From an uncultured Clostridia bacterium (GTDB lineage Bacteria; Bacillota; Clostridia; Oscillospirales; Acutalibacteraceae): a stretch of DNA of 64,000 bases. Below the pieces are notes generated by a model. The model worked only from the letters and a program-made list of their open reading frames with translations, ran no database searches and was not told the origin of the DNA. Each line of letters begins with the position of its first letter. Within the stretch, counting starts at the first letter, position 1. A program made the position numbers and the translations under genes. The DNA lies in contig CAKZZL010000022.1 in NCBI GenBank assembly GCA_937884995.1, forward strand, positions 1-64,000, given 5' to 3'. Of the stretch, positions 8,226-17,653 are shown piece after piece.

Positions 8226-8657
8226 TTATTTTTCATCTTCCTCTATAATCTTTTTCATTGTGTTCCATCCCAGCTGTGCGCACTTAACTCTGGCAGGCAT
8301 AAATGATATATTCTGAAGTGCTGCGGCTTCGTCAAGGCTTTCGATTTCTTCCTCGCTTGCCTTACCTTGAATCATACGATTGAATATATCAATTGTTTTC
8401 TCTGCATCTTCTTTTGTTTGTCCGATAATCAAATCCAGCATCATATCTGCAGATGCCTGTGAGACTGCGCATCCGGAGCCTACAAATGAGCCGTCTTTTA
8501 TCATGCCGTTTTCTATCTTAAGTTTCAGCTCTATATCATCACCGCAACTCGGGTTAACTCCATGAAGGCAAACAGTAGGATCGCACAAATCATGTTTATG
8601 CTCAGGATGTAAATTGTGCTCATTTACAATCTCTCTGTAGATTTCTTTAAGATCCAT
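8226..8657 (-). CDS. sufU: SufU-type Fe-S assembly protein / sulfur acceptor
   Basis: About 143 residues with the SufU fingerprint: Cys in GSGCAVSQASADMM near residue 80, and a late Cys in KCAQLGW, plus the insertion segment before it. In Firmicutes SufU is a zinc-dependent sulfurtransferase that accepts persulfide sulfur from SufS and passes it to SufBCD. ATG 8657 has GGAG at 9-bp spacing, better than the in-frame TTG at 8663. It overlaps the sufS end by 11 bp. Confidence 0.92.
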   Translation of the reverse strand: MDLKEIYREIVNEHNLHPEHKHDLCDPTVCLHGVNPSCGDDIELKLKIENGMIKDGSFVGSGCAVSQASADMMLDLIIGQTKEDAEKTIDIFNRMIQGKASEEEIESLDEAAALQNISFMPARVKCAQLGWNTMKKIIEEDEK

Positions 8658-9861
8658 ATCCAAGTTCTCCTCTTACGTTCTTAAGCTTGTCTGCAAACCT
8701 GAGGACTTCGTCCTCCGTGTTATAGAAGTACATGCTTGCTCTGCACGTTGCATTCATCGGGAAAGCCATATATTTCATAAGTGGCTGTGCGCAATGATGT
8801 CCCGCTCTTATACAAATGTTGTCAGCATCAAGTATAGTTGCAACGTCATGCGGGTGACATCCTTCTAGATTAAATGTAACAATTCCGCAATGTTTTTCCG
8901 GATCCTCCGATCCATAGATTTCAATATGCGGGATTTTTTTCATTTCATCCATTAAAAGTTTAGTAAGAGTTCTTTCTCTCTCCCCTATATATTCAAAGCC
9001 GATATTTTGAATATAGTCTATGGCTGCTTTAAGTCCTGCAGCTCCTGCCGCATTTACGGTTCCGGCTTCAAATTTATGCGGAAGCTCAGCATATGTAGCA
9101 TCTTCTCTGCTTACATATTCTATCATCTCTCCGCCGCTGAGAAATGGCGGCATTGCTTCAAGCAGTTCTTCTTTTGCATAAAGCACACCTATACCCATGG
9201 GGCCCATAAGCTTGTGTCCTGAAAATGCGAAGAAGTCTGCATCCATATTTCTGACATCGACCTTCATATGCGGAGCCGACTGCGCACCGTCAACAACTAT
9301 GACAGCGCCAGCGTCATGACATATCTTTGCAATTTTCTTTATATCTTTTGGCTGACCCAGTACATTTGAAAGCTGAGCTATTGCAACTATTTTTGTTTTC
9401 GGACCGATCTTTTCAAACTCGCTCTCGTTTATGCTGCCGTCTTTTTCGCACTCGAGATATATGAGCTTTGCACCTTTTTGTCTTGCAACCATCTGCCATG
9501 GCAAAATGTTACTGTGATGCTCCGATATGCATATAACAATCTCATCGTCTTTATTGACATTTGAAAGGCCGTAGCTGTAAGCGACCAAATTAAGTGATTC
9601 TGTCGCATTTCTTGTAAAGACAATCTCCGAACTCTTTTCGGCATTAATGTATCTTGCTACAGCTTCTCTTGCTCCCTCATATTCTTTGGTAGCATCCGTA
9701 GACCATTTATACATGCCGCGAAGAGGGTTTGCATTCTCTGTCTCATAGAAACGCTGCATGGCAGAGAGCACTTGTCTCGGTCTTTGAGTCGTAGCCGCAT
9801 TATCAAAATATATGTATTTTCTGTCATTGAATATAGGGAAGTCTTTTATATAATCATTCAT
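8647..9861 (-). CDS. sufS: Cysteine desulfurase SufS
   Basis: A 404-residue PLP enzyme of the group II desulfurase type. It has DNAATTQRP at the N-terminus, the PLP lysine in SGHKLMGPMG near residue 218 and the catalytic Cys in RAGHHCAQPL near residue 356. It converts cysteine to alanine, holding sulfur as a persulfide for Fe-S cluster building. Start ATG 9861 overlaps the sufD stop by 8 bp; upstream in-frame codons lie within sufD and are unlikely to be used. Confidence 0.95.
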   Translation of the reverse strand: MNDYIKDFPIFNDRKYIYFDNAATTQRPRQVLSAMQRFYETENANPLRGMYKWSTDATKEYEGAREAVARYINAEKSSEIVFTRNATESLNLVAYSYGLSNVNKDDEIVICISEHHSNILPWQMVARQKGAKLIYLECEKDGSINESEFEKIGPKTKIVAIAQLSNVLGQPKDIKKIAKICHDAGAVIVVDGAQSAPHMKVDVRNMDADFFAFSGHKLMGPMGIGVLYAKEELLEAMPPFLSGGEMIEYVSREDATYAELPHKFEAGTVNAAGAAGLKAAIDYIQNIGFEYIGERERTLTKLLMDEMKKIPHIEIYGSEDPEKHCGIVTFNLEGCHPHDVATILDADNICIRAGHHCAQPLMKYMAFPMNATCRASMYFYNTEDEVLRFADKLKNVRGELGYGS

Positions 9862-11026
9862 TTGTCTTAAAAGCCCCCTCAATAAAAGTGCTGATCCTCT
9901 CAACTGTTTCCTCATCCGGAATTGTGTGAGCTATTTCCAAGAGTCTGCCTCTTGTCATAAGCATCTGGGCAGATTTTTTATCTATGCCTCTTGTGGCGAG
10001 ATAATATAAGGTGTCGGCCGAAAGATTGCCGATTGTTGCTCCGTGATGTCCGTCAACATCCTCTTCTTCAGTGAGAATAACCGGCACTGTCTTATTCACT
10101 ACATCATCTGAAAGTATAAGCACATCTTCTCTTTCATCGCCTTTGGAAGCCTTTGCTCCGTTTCTGAAGTCGATTGTTCCCTTAAATGTCTTTGAGGCCT
10201 TATCCCTAAGCGCTCCTTTTACCAGAATCTTACTCTCTGTCTTTTGGCCGCGCTGGCAAGCCACATAATTAATATCGAGGCTATGCTCTTGTGTTGCCAT
10301 ATATCCTGCGTTGATATCAAATAGGGATTTATCACCTTTTTGATTTGCATAGCATCCAGTATATACTTTAGCTGCGCCAAGTTGCATTTGTGTGAAATTG
10401 AATACTGATTTGCTGTTCAGCAATGCGCCTGTGTCATCCAAAAGCAGGAAAGCATCTCCCAAGAGATTTACCTTCATAATATTAACTGTTGCGCCGTCTT
10501 CGATTATGATTTTTGTTTCAAATGCAAGTGCACCTTCTGCATCTCTTTGCGGACATGAAGAATATACCATAAGGAAAGTGGAACTTGAGTTTTTCTTTGC
10601 ATGTATGACATTTTGATATATGCCTTTACTGCCTTTCTTAAATTCCCATTTGATTATGACCGGCTTTGTTATTTGCGCATTTTCCTCTATGGTAAAAATT
10701 CTGCTTTCTTCAAGATTTTCATCTATGAAATCGGTGTAATCCTTACCGAGTCCGGTTGAAAATGCCTGCTGAGCATATATTGCTTTTTTACCTGCAATAT
10801 ACTTTTCTCTTTCAATATCTTTTGAGAAAGAATCAATAAGTTTTTCTGTCTCTGCTCTATTTAAGTTCTCAACCTTTATATTTTCGGTGTTTTTCTCGGA
10901 ATATATATCCTCATTTTTGTAATTATCAAAGATTTTTGTGTCTATATATGCCTTGTTTACACCAAGTCTGTTCCATGTAGGAGCAGGAAGGTAACTTATA
11001 TCAAAGCCTGTTTTCTTTTCAGCCAT
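9854..11026 (-). CDS. sufD: Fe-S cluster assembly protein SufD
   Basis: The 390-residue protein has the SufBD beta-helix region, including the conserved C-terminal VDGHHGATIGNLSADTLYYL stretch and a final helical domain. SufD is a partner of SufB in the SufBC2D scaffold and takes part in iron entry. Its ATG overlaps the sufB stop as TAATG, and sufS overlaps its end, indicating tight translational coupling. Confidence 0.95.
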   Translation of the reverse strand: MAEKKTGFDISYLPAPTWNRLGVNKAYIDTKIFDNYKNEDIYSEKNTENIKVENLNRAETEKLIDSFSKDIEREKYIAGKKAIYAQQAFSTGLGKDYTDFIDENLEESRIFTIEENAQITKPVIIKWEFKKGSKGIYQNVIHAKKNSSSTFLMVYSSCPQRDAEGALAFETKIIIEDGATVNIMKVNLLGDAFLLLDDTGALLNSKSVFNFTQMQLGAAKVYTGCYANQKGDKSLFDINAGYMATQEHSLDINYVACQRGQKTESKILVKGALRDKASKTFKGTIDFRNGAKASKGDEREDVLILSDDVVNKTVPVILTEEEDVDGHHGATIGNLSADTLYYLATRGIDKKSAQMLMTRGRLLEIAHTIPDEETVERISTFIEGAFKTNE

Positions 11027-12483
11027 TACATATTACCCTCCATTTCAAGTTTAATTAAGTTGTTCATCTCTGCAGCATATTCAAGCGGAAGCTCCTTGCT
11101 GATAGGATCTGCAAAGCCGGATACAATCATAGCTCTTGCTTCGTCTTCCGGAATGCCTCTTGACATGAGATAGAAAACCGCATCATCCGATATACGGCCG
11201 ATTTTAGCCTCATGCCCTATATCACAGTCATCGGTTCTTACGTCCATTTCAGGAATGGTATCGGATCTTGATATGTCATCAAGCATTAAAGACTGACAAT
11301 CAACAGAAGATTTGGATTTCTTTGCCGTAGGCAGAATCTCCACAGAGCTTCTGAATGTTCCTATACCGCCGTCTTTTGACAATGATTTGGTTGTGACAAG
11401 AGAAGATGTATTTTTCCCTACATGAACCATCCTGCATCCGGTATCAAGGTTTTGTCCTTTTCCTGCAAATGTTATGCCTGTATAATCACAAACGGCATTT
11501 TTGCCTTTGAGTATTGTTGTAGGATAAAGATATGAGACATGAGAACCGAAAGAGCCGGAAACCCATTCCATGCGTCCGCCCTCTTCAACCAATGCCCTTT
11601 TTGTATTTAAGTTATACATGTTCTTGGACCAGTTTTCGATTGTCGAGTAACGGAGTTTTGCGTTTTTCTTAACATAGAGTTCAACGCAGCCCGCATGAAG
11701 ATTTGCCACATTCCATTTAGGAGCCGAGCAACCTTCTATAAAATGCAAATCTGCTCCTTCATCTACGATAATGAGAGTATGTTCAAATTGTCCTGCACCT
11801 TTGGCATTCAGTCTGAAATATGACTGAAGAGGGATTTCCACCTTAACTCCTTTCGGCACATAGACGAATGATCCGCCCGACCATACAGCGCCGTGAAGTG
11901 CAGCAAACTTGTGGTCTGTCGGAGGAACCAGTTTCATAAAATATTCTTTGACCATTTCGGCATATTCACCGTTTAATGCGCTCTCTAAATCTGAATATAT
12001 GACACCTTGCTGTGCAACATGGTCCTGAAGGTTATGATAGACAAGTTCTGAGTCATATTGAGCTCCCACACCTGCAAGATATTCATGTTCGGCCTGTGGT
12101 ATGCCAAGTTTATCAAAGGCAGACTTAATCTCCTCGGGAACTTCATCCCAAGAGCCTTTCATTTTTGTATTGGGTCTGACATATGTGACAATATTGTCCA
12201 TATTAAGTCCGTCTATAGGCGGACCCCAGTCAGGGATTTGTATTTTTTTGTAAAGTTCAAGGCTCTTAAGTCTGAACTCTTGCATCCACTTCGGATCGTG
12301 CTTTTCTTTTGATATCTGCTTTACTATATCTTCTGTAAGGCCCTCATCCACTTTATAGAAATCAGTTTCCTCATCCTTAAAGTCATATATTGAAGAGCTT
12401 TCAAGTATAGCATTTATATCATCTGTATCGTTATCAATAGCCGGATCAAAATGAAGAGCACTGTCTTTTACAGTATCACTCAT
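11026..12483 (-). CDS. sufB: Fe-S cluster assembly scaffold SufB
   Basis: A 485-residue scaffold protein with family hallmarks: PPTDHKFAALHGAVWSGG near the middle, the YSTIENWS strand, and a C-terminal segment DDCDIGHEAKIGRISDDAVF. It builds the nascent cluster with SufC and SufD. ATG 12483 follows GGAGG at ideal spacing; an in-frame start 24 bp upstream lies within sufC. Only 1 bp separates it from sufC. Confidence 0.96.
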   Translation of the reverse strand: MSDTVKDSALHFDPAIDNDTDDINAILESSSIYDFKDEETDFYKVDEGLTEDIVKQISKEKHDPKWMQEFRLKSLELYKKIQIPDWGPPIDGLNMDNIVTYVRPNTKMKGSWDEVPEEIKSAFDKLGIPQAEHEYLAGVGAQYDSELVYHNLQDHVAQQGVIYSDLESALNGEYAEMVKEYFMKLVPPTDHKFAALHGAVWSGGSFVYVPKGVKVEIPLQSYFRLNAKGAGQFEHTLIIVDEGADLHFIEGCSAPKWNVANLHAGCVELYVKKNAKLRYSTIENWSKNMYNLNTKRALVEEGGRMEWVSGSFGSHVSYLYPTTILKGKNAVCDYTGITFAGKGQNLDTGCRMVHVGKNTSSLVTTKSLSKDGGIGTFRSSVEILPTAKKSKSSVDCQSLMLDDISRSDTIPEMDVRTDDCDIGHEAKIGRISDDAVFYLMSRGIPEDEARAMIVSGFADPISKELPLEYAAEMNNLIKLEMEGNM

Positions 12484-12484
12484 T

Positions 12485-13231
12485 TTATTCCTCCTCAAAT
12501 CTCTCAAATCCGTTTTTGTTTACTTCTTCAATAAGTTCAGGGCCGCCTGTCGCTACAATCTTTCCCTTGACAATTATATGAGTGTAGTCGACTCTTAAAG
12601 ATTCAAGTATCTTTGCATTATGTGTGATAATGAGTAAAGAGCCTTCAGTATTCTTTTGATATTCCTGAATGCCTTTTCCGACTATTCTCACAGCATCAAC
12701 ATCAAGTCCCGAGTCTGTTTCATCAAGAATGCAGAACTTCGGGCTGAGCATGAGCATCTGAAGTATCTCGGCTTTTTTCTTTTCTCCGCCGGAGAAGCCG
12801 ACATTTAAAGCCCTGTTTGCATATGATGAATCTATTTCAAGAAGTTCCATAGTCTCTTCAAGTTGTTTCTTGAATTGCATAAGTTTTATGGGCTTTCCGC
12901 TTTGTTGTCTTATTGCATTACGTATAAAGCTTTCAAGTGAAAGTCCGGGAACCTCCAGAGGATTCTGGAAAGACATAAACATGCCTTTCTTTGCTCTCTT
13001 GTCGGCCGAAAGCCCGGTTATATCTTCACCTTCAAATATGATTTTGCCTTCTGTTATCGTATATACCGGATTTCCCATAATGGAATTGCCGAGTGTTGAC
13101 TTACCGGCACCGTTTGGTCCTAAAAGGACATGTGTCTCACTTTTGCCGATTTCAAGATTGACATTTTTAAGTATTTCACCGTCTTCAATACTTGCTGATA
13201 AGTTTTCTATTTTTAATAAAGAATCTGACAT
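12485..13231 (-). CDS. sufC: Fe-S assembly ATPase SufC
   Basis: The 248-residue ABC ATPase has Walker A GPNGAGKST, a modified signature FSGGEKKKAEI typical of SufC, and Walker B CILDETDSGLD. It powers conformational change in the SufBCD scaffold. It is the promoter-proximal gene of sufCBDSU, the order usual in Firmicutes. Confidence 0.96.
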   Translation of the reverse strand: MSDSLLKIENLSASIEDGEILKNVNLEIGKSETHVLLGPNGAGKSTLGNSIMGNPVYTITEGKIIFEGEDITGLSADKRAKKGMFMSFQNPLEVPGLSLESFIRNAIRQQSGKPIKLMQFKKQLEETMELLEIDSSYANRALNVGFSGGEKKKAEILQMLMLSPKFCILDETDSGLDVDAVRIVGKGIQEYQKNTEGSLLIITHNAKILESLRVDYTHIIVKGKIVATGGPELIEEVNKNGFERFEEE

Positions 13232-13260
13232 TTGCTTGCCTTCCTATCCTGTTTTTTATT

Positions 13261-13293
13261 CCTACTAAATTACTATGATTTACCGCCTACTAA
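13261..13293. repeat. Direct repeat TTAGTAGG in the suf leader
   Basis: CCTACTAA occurs at 13261-13268 and 13286-13293 (25-bp period), the second copy touching the -10 box. It may be a regulator site, since suf operons are normally controlled, but no known box is matched. Confidence 0.35.
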
Positions 13294-13321
13294 CTATACC
13301 ATTATATTTTTTCTGTGTCAA
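13293..13321 (-). promoter_or_regulatory. Promoter of the suf operon
   Basis: TTGACA (13321-13316) and TATAGT (13298-13293) with a 17-bp spacer; the leader to sufC is about 55 bp. Confidence 0.85.
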
Positions 13322-13329
13322 TAAGTATA

Positions 13330-13620
13330 TATCAAGGGTATGATCCCAAGAGAAAAAATCGTGATGATTTAGAAAGATAATATCAACATAATACGGTGAG
13401 CCGATGAGTGTAAAAGTTTCTCAACTCTTTTTGCAAATATGAAGATAATTTACTTGCAGAGATTTAACAAACGCTGGTATGCCAGACAAAAGTCAATCAC
13501 ATGCTTTTGGCATTTCAGAGGATTGGCAAAGCACATTGCCGTGAATCTCTCAAGGCTAAAGTCACAAGAATCCAGCAGCGTATTTTTCAATTTTTAGTGA
13601 CAGTTGGAAAAGAGGGGCAG
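13330..13620. other. Intergenic stretch with a short open frame, no recognised gene
   Basis: About 290 bp between the suf promoter and the AIM24 terminator. The plus frame is open from just after a TAA at 13465 through 13692 and would encode a basic peptide (MLLAFQRIGKAH... from 13501), but it has no ribosome site and runs through the terminator hairpin and into the AIM24 gene on the other strand. It may be a decayed gene or transposase fragment; I cannot identify it. Confidence 0.3.
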
Positions 13621-13655
13621 AAAAAATTACGGGCAGTTCAATCTGAACCACCCGT
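13621..13655 (-). terminator. Intrinsic terminator after the AIM24 gene
   Basis: ACGGG (13629-13633) pairs with CCCGT (13651-13655) with an inner GTTCA/TGAAC stem; on the minus strand AATTTTTT follows. Confidence 0.8.
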
Positions 13656-13675
13656 ATATTTATATATGTTCAATT

Positions 13676-14359
13676 TTAGTTTGATGATGTAACAATATAT
13701 GGCTGAATTGCTCCTGCAAGTTTCGGAACAGGCATTGTTTGAAGTATAACTTCACCCGGGCCTGAAACCACTGTGTTGAAAAGTCCTTCGCCGCCGAAGA
13801 GAACATTTTTAACACCTTTAACTGTTTGAACATCCATTCTGCATGTTGAACTTATGAGAACGACGTGACCTGTATCAACGATTATCTGCTGGCCTGCTGC
13901 AAGGTTATATTTTATGGCAGAGCCATCAATTTCAACGAATGCAACACCGTTGCCGTTTAATTTCTGCATAATGAAGCCTTCACCGCCGAAAAAGCCTGCG
14001 CCGACCTTCTTTTGGAAGAATACGGAAAGGTTTACACCCTGAGTTGATGCAAGAAATGATGATTTCTGACAAACATATTCCTTACCCGGTCCTATTTCAA
14101 GTGCCATTATCTCACCCGGCAGGCTGCTAGCGAATGCAATTTCTCCGGGTCCGCCTTGTGCAGTATATTTATTCTGGAACATGCTTTCTTTTGTAACTAT
14201 TCTGCCGAGCATTTTTCCTATACCGCCGTTTGATGTGGTATCCATTTTCATGTTAGGACTCATCCAGCTCATTCCGCCGCCTTCAGTGATGATTGTTTCA
14301 TTTTGTTCAACACTGCATATTACGACCGGAAAGTTTCCGCCTTTAATTTCATAATTCAT
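13676..14359 (-). CDS. AIM24/TIGR00266-family protein
   Basis: The 227-residue all-beta protein has the family's glycine-rich repeats (GGGMSWMS, GGPGEIAFASSLPGEI, FGGEGFIMQKL, FGGEGLFN and GPGEVILQTMP). The family is found in bacteria and, as Aim24, in mitochondria, where it affects cristae; its bacterial biochemistry is unknown. The start follows AAAGGAG. It stands alone between a terminator and a divergent-free leader. Confidence 0.88.
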   Translation of the reverse strand: MNYEIKGGNFPVVICSVEQNETIITEGGGMSWMSPNMKMDTTSNGGIGKMLGRIVTKESMFQNKYTAQGGPGEIAFASSLPGEIMALEIGPGKEYVCQKSSFLASTQGVNLSVFFQKKVGAGFFGGEGFIMQKLNGNGVAFVEIDGSAIKYNLAAGQQIIVDTGHVVLISSTCRMDVQTVKGVKNVLFGGEGLFNTVVSGPGEVILQTMPVPKLAGAIQPYIVTSSN

Positions 14360-14470
14360 AGCTTTTTCTCCTTTATTTTTTCATTTAATTATATCATAAA
14401 GTCCTTTATATCTTCCATTACATATTTTAACAAAATTTGTCTTTTTATATTGTTCATATTTACATAAATT

Positions 14471-14500
14471 AAGCAGTCTTCGCATTTGAAGGCTGCTATG
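14471..14500 (-). terminator. Likely terminator after the CDF exporter
   Basis: GCAGTCTTC (14473-14481) pairs with GAAGGCTGC (14488-14496) with one G-T pair; only a broken T tract (TTAATTT) follows on the minus strand. Confidence 0.5.
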
Positions 14501-14502
14501 TT

Positions 14503-15642
14503 TTAGTCTGTTGTGTCAACATCCGGAGCAATAGTCAGTTTGTATTCCGGATATTTGTCATTTATTTCGTCGGTCAGAGTTTTAAGTCCTTCTGCCGGCC
14601 GTATATCGAAGCTGAAAACAACATCAAATCTGATTGTCTTGTTTTCTTCTTCAAGATAAAAGCCATGCATTTGAAGAGCCCAGTCATGTGAGAGAACGAT
14701 TCTTTGAATATCATTCCTTATTTTTGCTGCTTTCTCATCTTTTGTGTTGAAAGAATAGACTCCTACGCCTGTAAGTATGACACCGTATTCATTGTAAATC
14801 TTTGACTGAATCTTTCGTGTAAGCAAATCGACTTCATCAACGGTCATTGTGTCCGGCAACTCTATATGCACTGATGCATAGTCTTTGTTCGGGCCATAGT
14901 TATTAACAATCAAATCATATGCTCCTATAACAGGTTCAATTTCGCATATGCTTTTCTTTATGTCCTTTGTAAGGTCTGAGTCAGCACGGGCGCCGAGTAT
15001 GTCATTAAGTGTATCTATCATGAGCTCTATGCCTGATTTTATGATAATAACGGATATTATGACGCTGACATATGCTTCAAGTGAGAGTCCCGTTAATTTG
15101 AATATTATGGCGGTCGCCAAAACAGCCGTTGAAAGGATTGCATCAAAGAAGGCATCTGTGCCGGAAGCCAGCAATGCATTTGACTTTGTCTGCCTGCCTT
15201 TTGCCTTTACATATATACCGAGTACTATCTTAACAGCAACAGCCACAGCTATGATGATAAGTGAAACGTATGAATACTCTGCCTCTTCCGGATGAATAAT
15301 TTTCTTAATTGATTCAACCATGGCAGTAATACCGGCATAAAGAACTATCGCGGATACTATCATAGCGGTCAGGTACTCTATTCTGCCGTATCCCATAGGA
15401 TGTTTCTTCGTAGGATTTTTTTTTGCAAGCACCGTTCCGAATATTGTTACCATCGATGAGACTGCATCCGATAAGTTGTTAACTGCATCAAGTATGATTG
15501 CTATGGAATTGGAGATTATTCCGATTACTGCCTTAAAGGCAACAAGGAAAAGGTTGGCGATGATACCGATTATACTTGTCTTTATTATTGTTTTTTCTCT
15601 TTTGATTACTTGGTCAAGCAAAGCAGGATTTCCGTCAGACAT
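14503..15642 (-). CDS. Cation diffusion facilitator (CDF) family exporter
   Basis: The 379-residue protein has six membrane helices in the CDF pattern. Metal-site residues appear as DAVNNLSDA in helix II (HxxxD replaced by NxxxD) and GTDAFFDA in helix V (DxxxD). A cytoplasmic ferredoxin-like dimerisation domain follows. Replacement of the zinc-site His by Asn is typical of Mn/Fe-type CDFs such as MntE, so Mn2+ or Fe2+ export is more likely than Zn2+. ATG 15642 is chosen for its AAAGGAG site. It lies 50 bp after htpG without a terminator. Confidence 0.85.
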   Translation of the reverse strand: MSDGNPALLDQVIKREKTIIKTSIIGIIANLFLVAFKAVIGIISNSIAIILDAVNNLSDAVSSMVTIFGTVLAKKNPTKKHPMGYGRIEYLTAMIVSAIVLYAGITAMVESIKKIIHPEEAEYSYVSLIIIAVAVAVKIVLGIYVKAKGRQTKSNALLASGTDAFFDAILSTAVLATAIIFKLTGLSLEAYVSVIISVIIIKSGIELMIDTLNDILGARADSDLTKDIKKSICEIEPVIGAYDLIVNNYGPNKDYASVHIELPDTMTVDEVDLLTRKIQSKIYNEYGVILTGVGVYSFNTKDEKAAKIRNDIQRIVLSHDWALQMHGFYLEEENKTIRFDVVFSFDIRPAEGLKTLTDEINDKYPEYKLTIAPDVDTTD

Positions 15643-15691
15643 AAGTTTTGTCTCCTTTCCCCTATATGTTATATACAATCAGTATATACAA

Positions 15692-17584
15692 TCAGTCCAT
15701 AAGCTTGCATATTTCGTTGGAAAATTCAAGCGGATCCGGAATGGATATTCCTTCTATAAGAAGTGCCTGGTTATATAAGATATCTGAGTAAAGTTTTATC
15801 TTGTCCTTGTCCCCTGCTTCCCAGATTTTTGTAAGCTTATCAAAAATTTCATGTGAAGGGTTGAGTTCGAGAACTTTTTCAGTCTTCGGTAAATTATCAT
15901 TCCCCGGCATTTGTGAAAGAACTTTTTCCATCTCTATGGACATCATGCCTTTAGTGGAAATACAAACAGGATGTGAAAGGAGTCTGGATGAAAGAATAAC
16001 CTCGCTTACCTTATCCTGCAAAGACTCTTTCATGAAGTCAAGAAGGTCCTTGTTTGATTCTTCCTTCTCTTTCTTTTCTTCTCTTTCACTTTCTGTCTCA
16101 AGTCCCAGATCTCCGTTTGATATGGATCTGATTTCTTTGCCGTCGAACTCATGAAGAATAGTCATTAAGAATTCATCGACATCATCTGTGAGATAGAAAA
16201 TATCAAAGCCATGATTTTTAACCATTTCTGCTTGAGGCAAAAGATTCAGTTTTTCAACTGTCTCGCCCGCTGCATAATAGATGTATTTCTGACCTTCCGG
16301 CATTGCATTCGTATATTCTTTGAGACTGCAAAGTTTGGAGTCTGATGCTCTTGTAAAGAGGAGCAAATCCTCAAGCATATCTCTTTGCATACCGTAACTT
16401 GAATATATGGCATACTTTATCTGAAGTCCGAATGCCTTCCAGAACTTCTCATAGTTTTCTCTTTCTTTATTCAGCATATCGAGAAGTTCTTTCTTTATTT
16501 TCTTCTCAAGACCGTTGGCTATGGCTTTGAGCTGTCTGTCCTGCTGAAGCATCTCTCTTGAAATGTTAAGTGAAAGGTCTTCCGAGTCCACTACGCCTTT
16601 TACGAAGTTAAAGCAATCCGGAAGCAAATCAGCGCACTTATCCATGATTTTAACTCCGCTTGAATAAAGCTGAAGCCCTTTTTCATAATTTTTGGAATAA
16701 TAGTTATATTCAGCTTTTGCTGGTATATATAAAAGTGCCTGATATGCCACAAGTCCTTCCGCATTTTGGTGAATAATTTTAAGCGGGTCCTCGTAGTCAT
16801 GGAATGTATCTTTATAGAACTTATTGTAGTCTTCAGTCTTTACACTTCTTTTGTTCTTTTTCCATAGAGGAATCATGCTGTTGAGTGTTGTAGGCTCAAT
16901 GACTGTCTCGTACTCATCTTCGCTGCCTTCCTTAAGTTTGGACTTTTCCATGTCCATAACGATAGGAAAACGTATATAGTCGGAATATTGCTTTACGAGA
17001 GATTGTATTCTGTAACTTTCCAGGAACTCATCATAATTCTCATTTTCCGTTGACTCTTTTATGTGCATAATGATGTCGCTGCCGTATTCTTTACGTTCAG
17101 AAGCACTTATGCTGTATCCGTCAAGTCCGTCTGATTGCCATTTGAAAGCAGAGTCACTGCCGTAGGCATGGCTTATAACGGTAACTTTGTCAGCTACCAT
17201 GAATGCTGAATAAAAGCCTACCCCGAACTGACCTATAATATCGATTTTCTTGCTTTCTGTATTTTCATTTTCCTGGCTGAACTCCAAGGAGCCGCTTTTT
17301 GCAATTGTACCGAGATTTTTATCAAGTTCTTCTTCAGTCATACCGATACCGTTATCGCTTACGGTTATAGTCCTTGCATCTTTGTCAATTGAAATATTGA
17401 TCTTAAAATCTGATTTTTTGATTTTAATCTTATCATCGGTCAGAGATTTGAAATAGAGCTTGTCAATAGCATCACTTGCATTTGATATGAGCTCACGAAG
17501 GAATATTTCCTTGTTTGTATAGATAGAATTAATCATAAGGTCAAGCATGCGCTTTGACTCTGTCTTGAATTGTTTTTTTGCCAT
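15692..17584 (-). CDS. htpG: Hsp90-family chaperone HtpG
   Basis: A 630-residue protein with the GHKL ATPase N-domain: SKRMLDLMINSIY, ELISNASDA, DNGIGM and GQFGVGFYSAFMV, then the middle domain (SLNISREMLQ) and the C-terminal dimer domain. It folds and stabilises client proteins under stress. ATG 17584 is chosen because GGAG lies 9 bp upstream; the two upstream in-frame ATGs lack usable sites. A hairpin with a T run lies just upstream. Confidence 0.96.
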   Translation of the reverse strand: MAKKQFKTESKRMLDLMINSIYTNKEIFLRELISNASDAIDKLYFKSLTDDKIKIKKSDFKINISIDKDARTITVSDNGIGMTEEELDKNLGTIAKSGSLEFSQENENTESKKIDIIGQFGVGFYSAFMVADKVTVISHAYGSDSAFKWQSDGLDGYSISASERKEYGSDIIMHIKESTENENYDEFLESYRIQSLVKQYSDYIRFPIVMDMEKSKLKEGSEDEYETVIEPTTLNSMIPLWKKNKRSVKTEDYNKFYKDTFHDYEDPLKIIHQNAEGLVAYQALLYIPAKAEYNYYSKNYEKGLQLYSSGVKIMDKCADLLPDCFNFVKGVVDSEDLSLNISREMLQQDRQLKAIANGLEKKIKKELLDMLNKERENYEKFWKAFGLQIKYAIYSSYGMQRDMLEDLLLFTRASDSKLCSLKEYTNAMPEGQKYIYYAAGETVEKLNLLPQAEMVKNHGFDIFYLTDDVDEFLMTILHEFDGKEIRSISNGDLGLETESEREEKKEKEESNKDLLDFMKESLQDKVSEVILSSRLLSHPVCISTKGMMSIEMEKVLSQMPGNDNLPKTEKVLELNPSHEIFDKLTKIWEAGDKDKIKLYSDILYNQALLIEGISIPDPLEFSNEICKLMD

Positions 17585-17611
17585 TTTCGGCATCTCCTTT
17601 GTATTTTCAGC

Positions 17612-17639
17612 AAAAAAGTGTAGACATTTTTTGTCCACA
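17612..17639 (-). terminator. Hairpin with T run between the HAD gene and htpG
   Basis: On the minus strand TGTGGACA pairs with TGTCTACA across five A residues, followed by CTTTTTTG. It looks like an intrinsic terminator for the HAD gene, yet sits only 28 bp before the htpG start, leaving no room for a full htpG promoter after it. Confidence 0.65.
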
Positions 17640-17653
17640 GCCCCCGCATATTT

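Noticed and set aside
13501..13692. 63-codon plus-strand frame as a gene
   Set aside because: It has no ribosome site, runs through a terminator and overlaps the AIM24 end.
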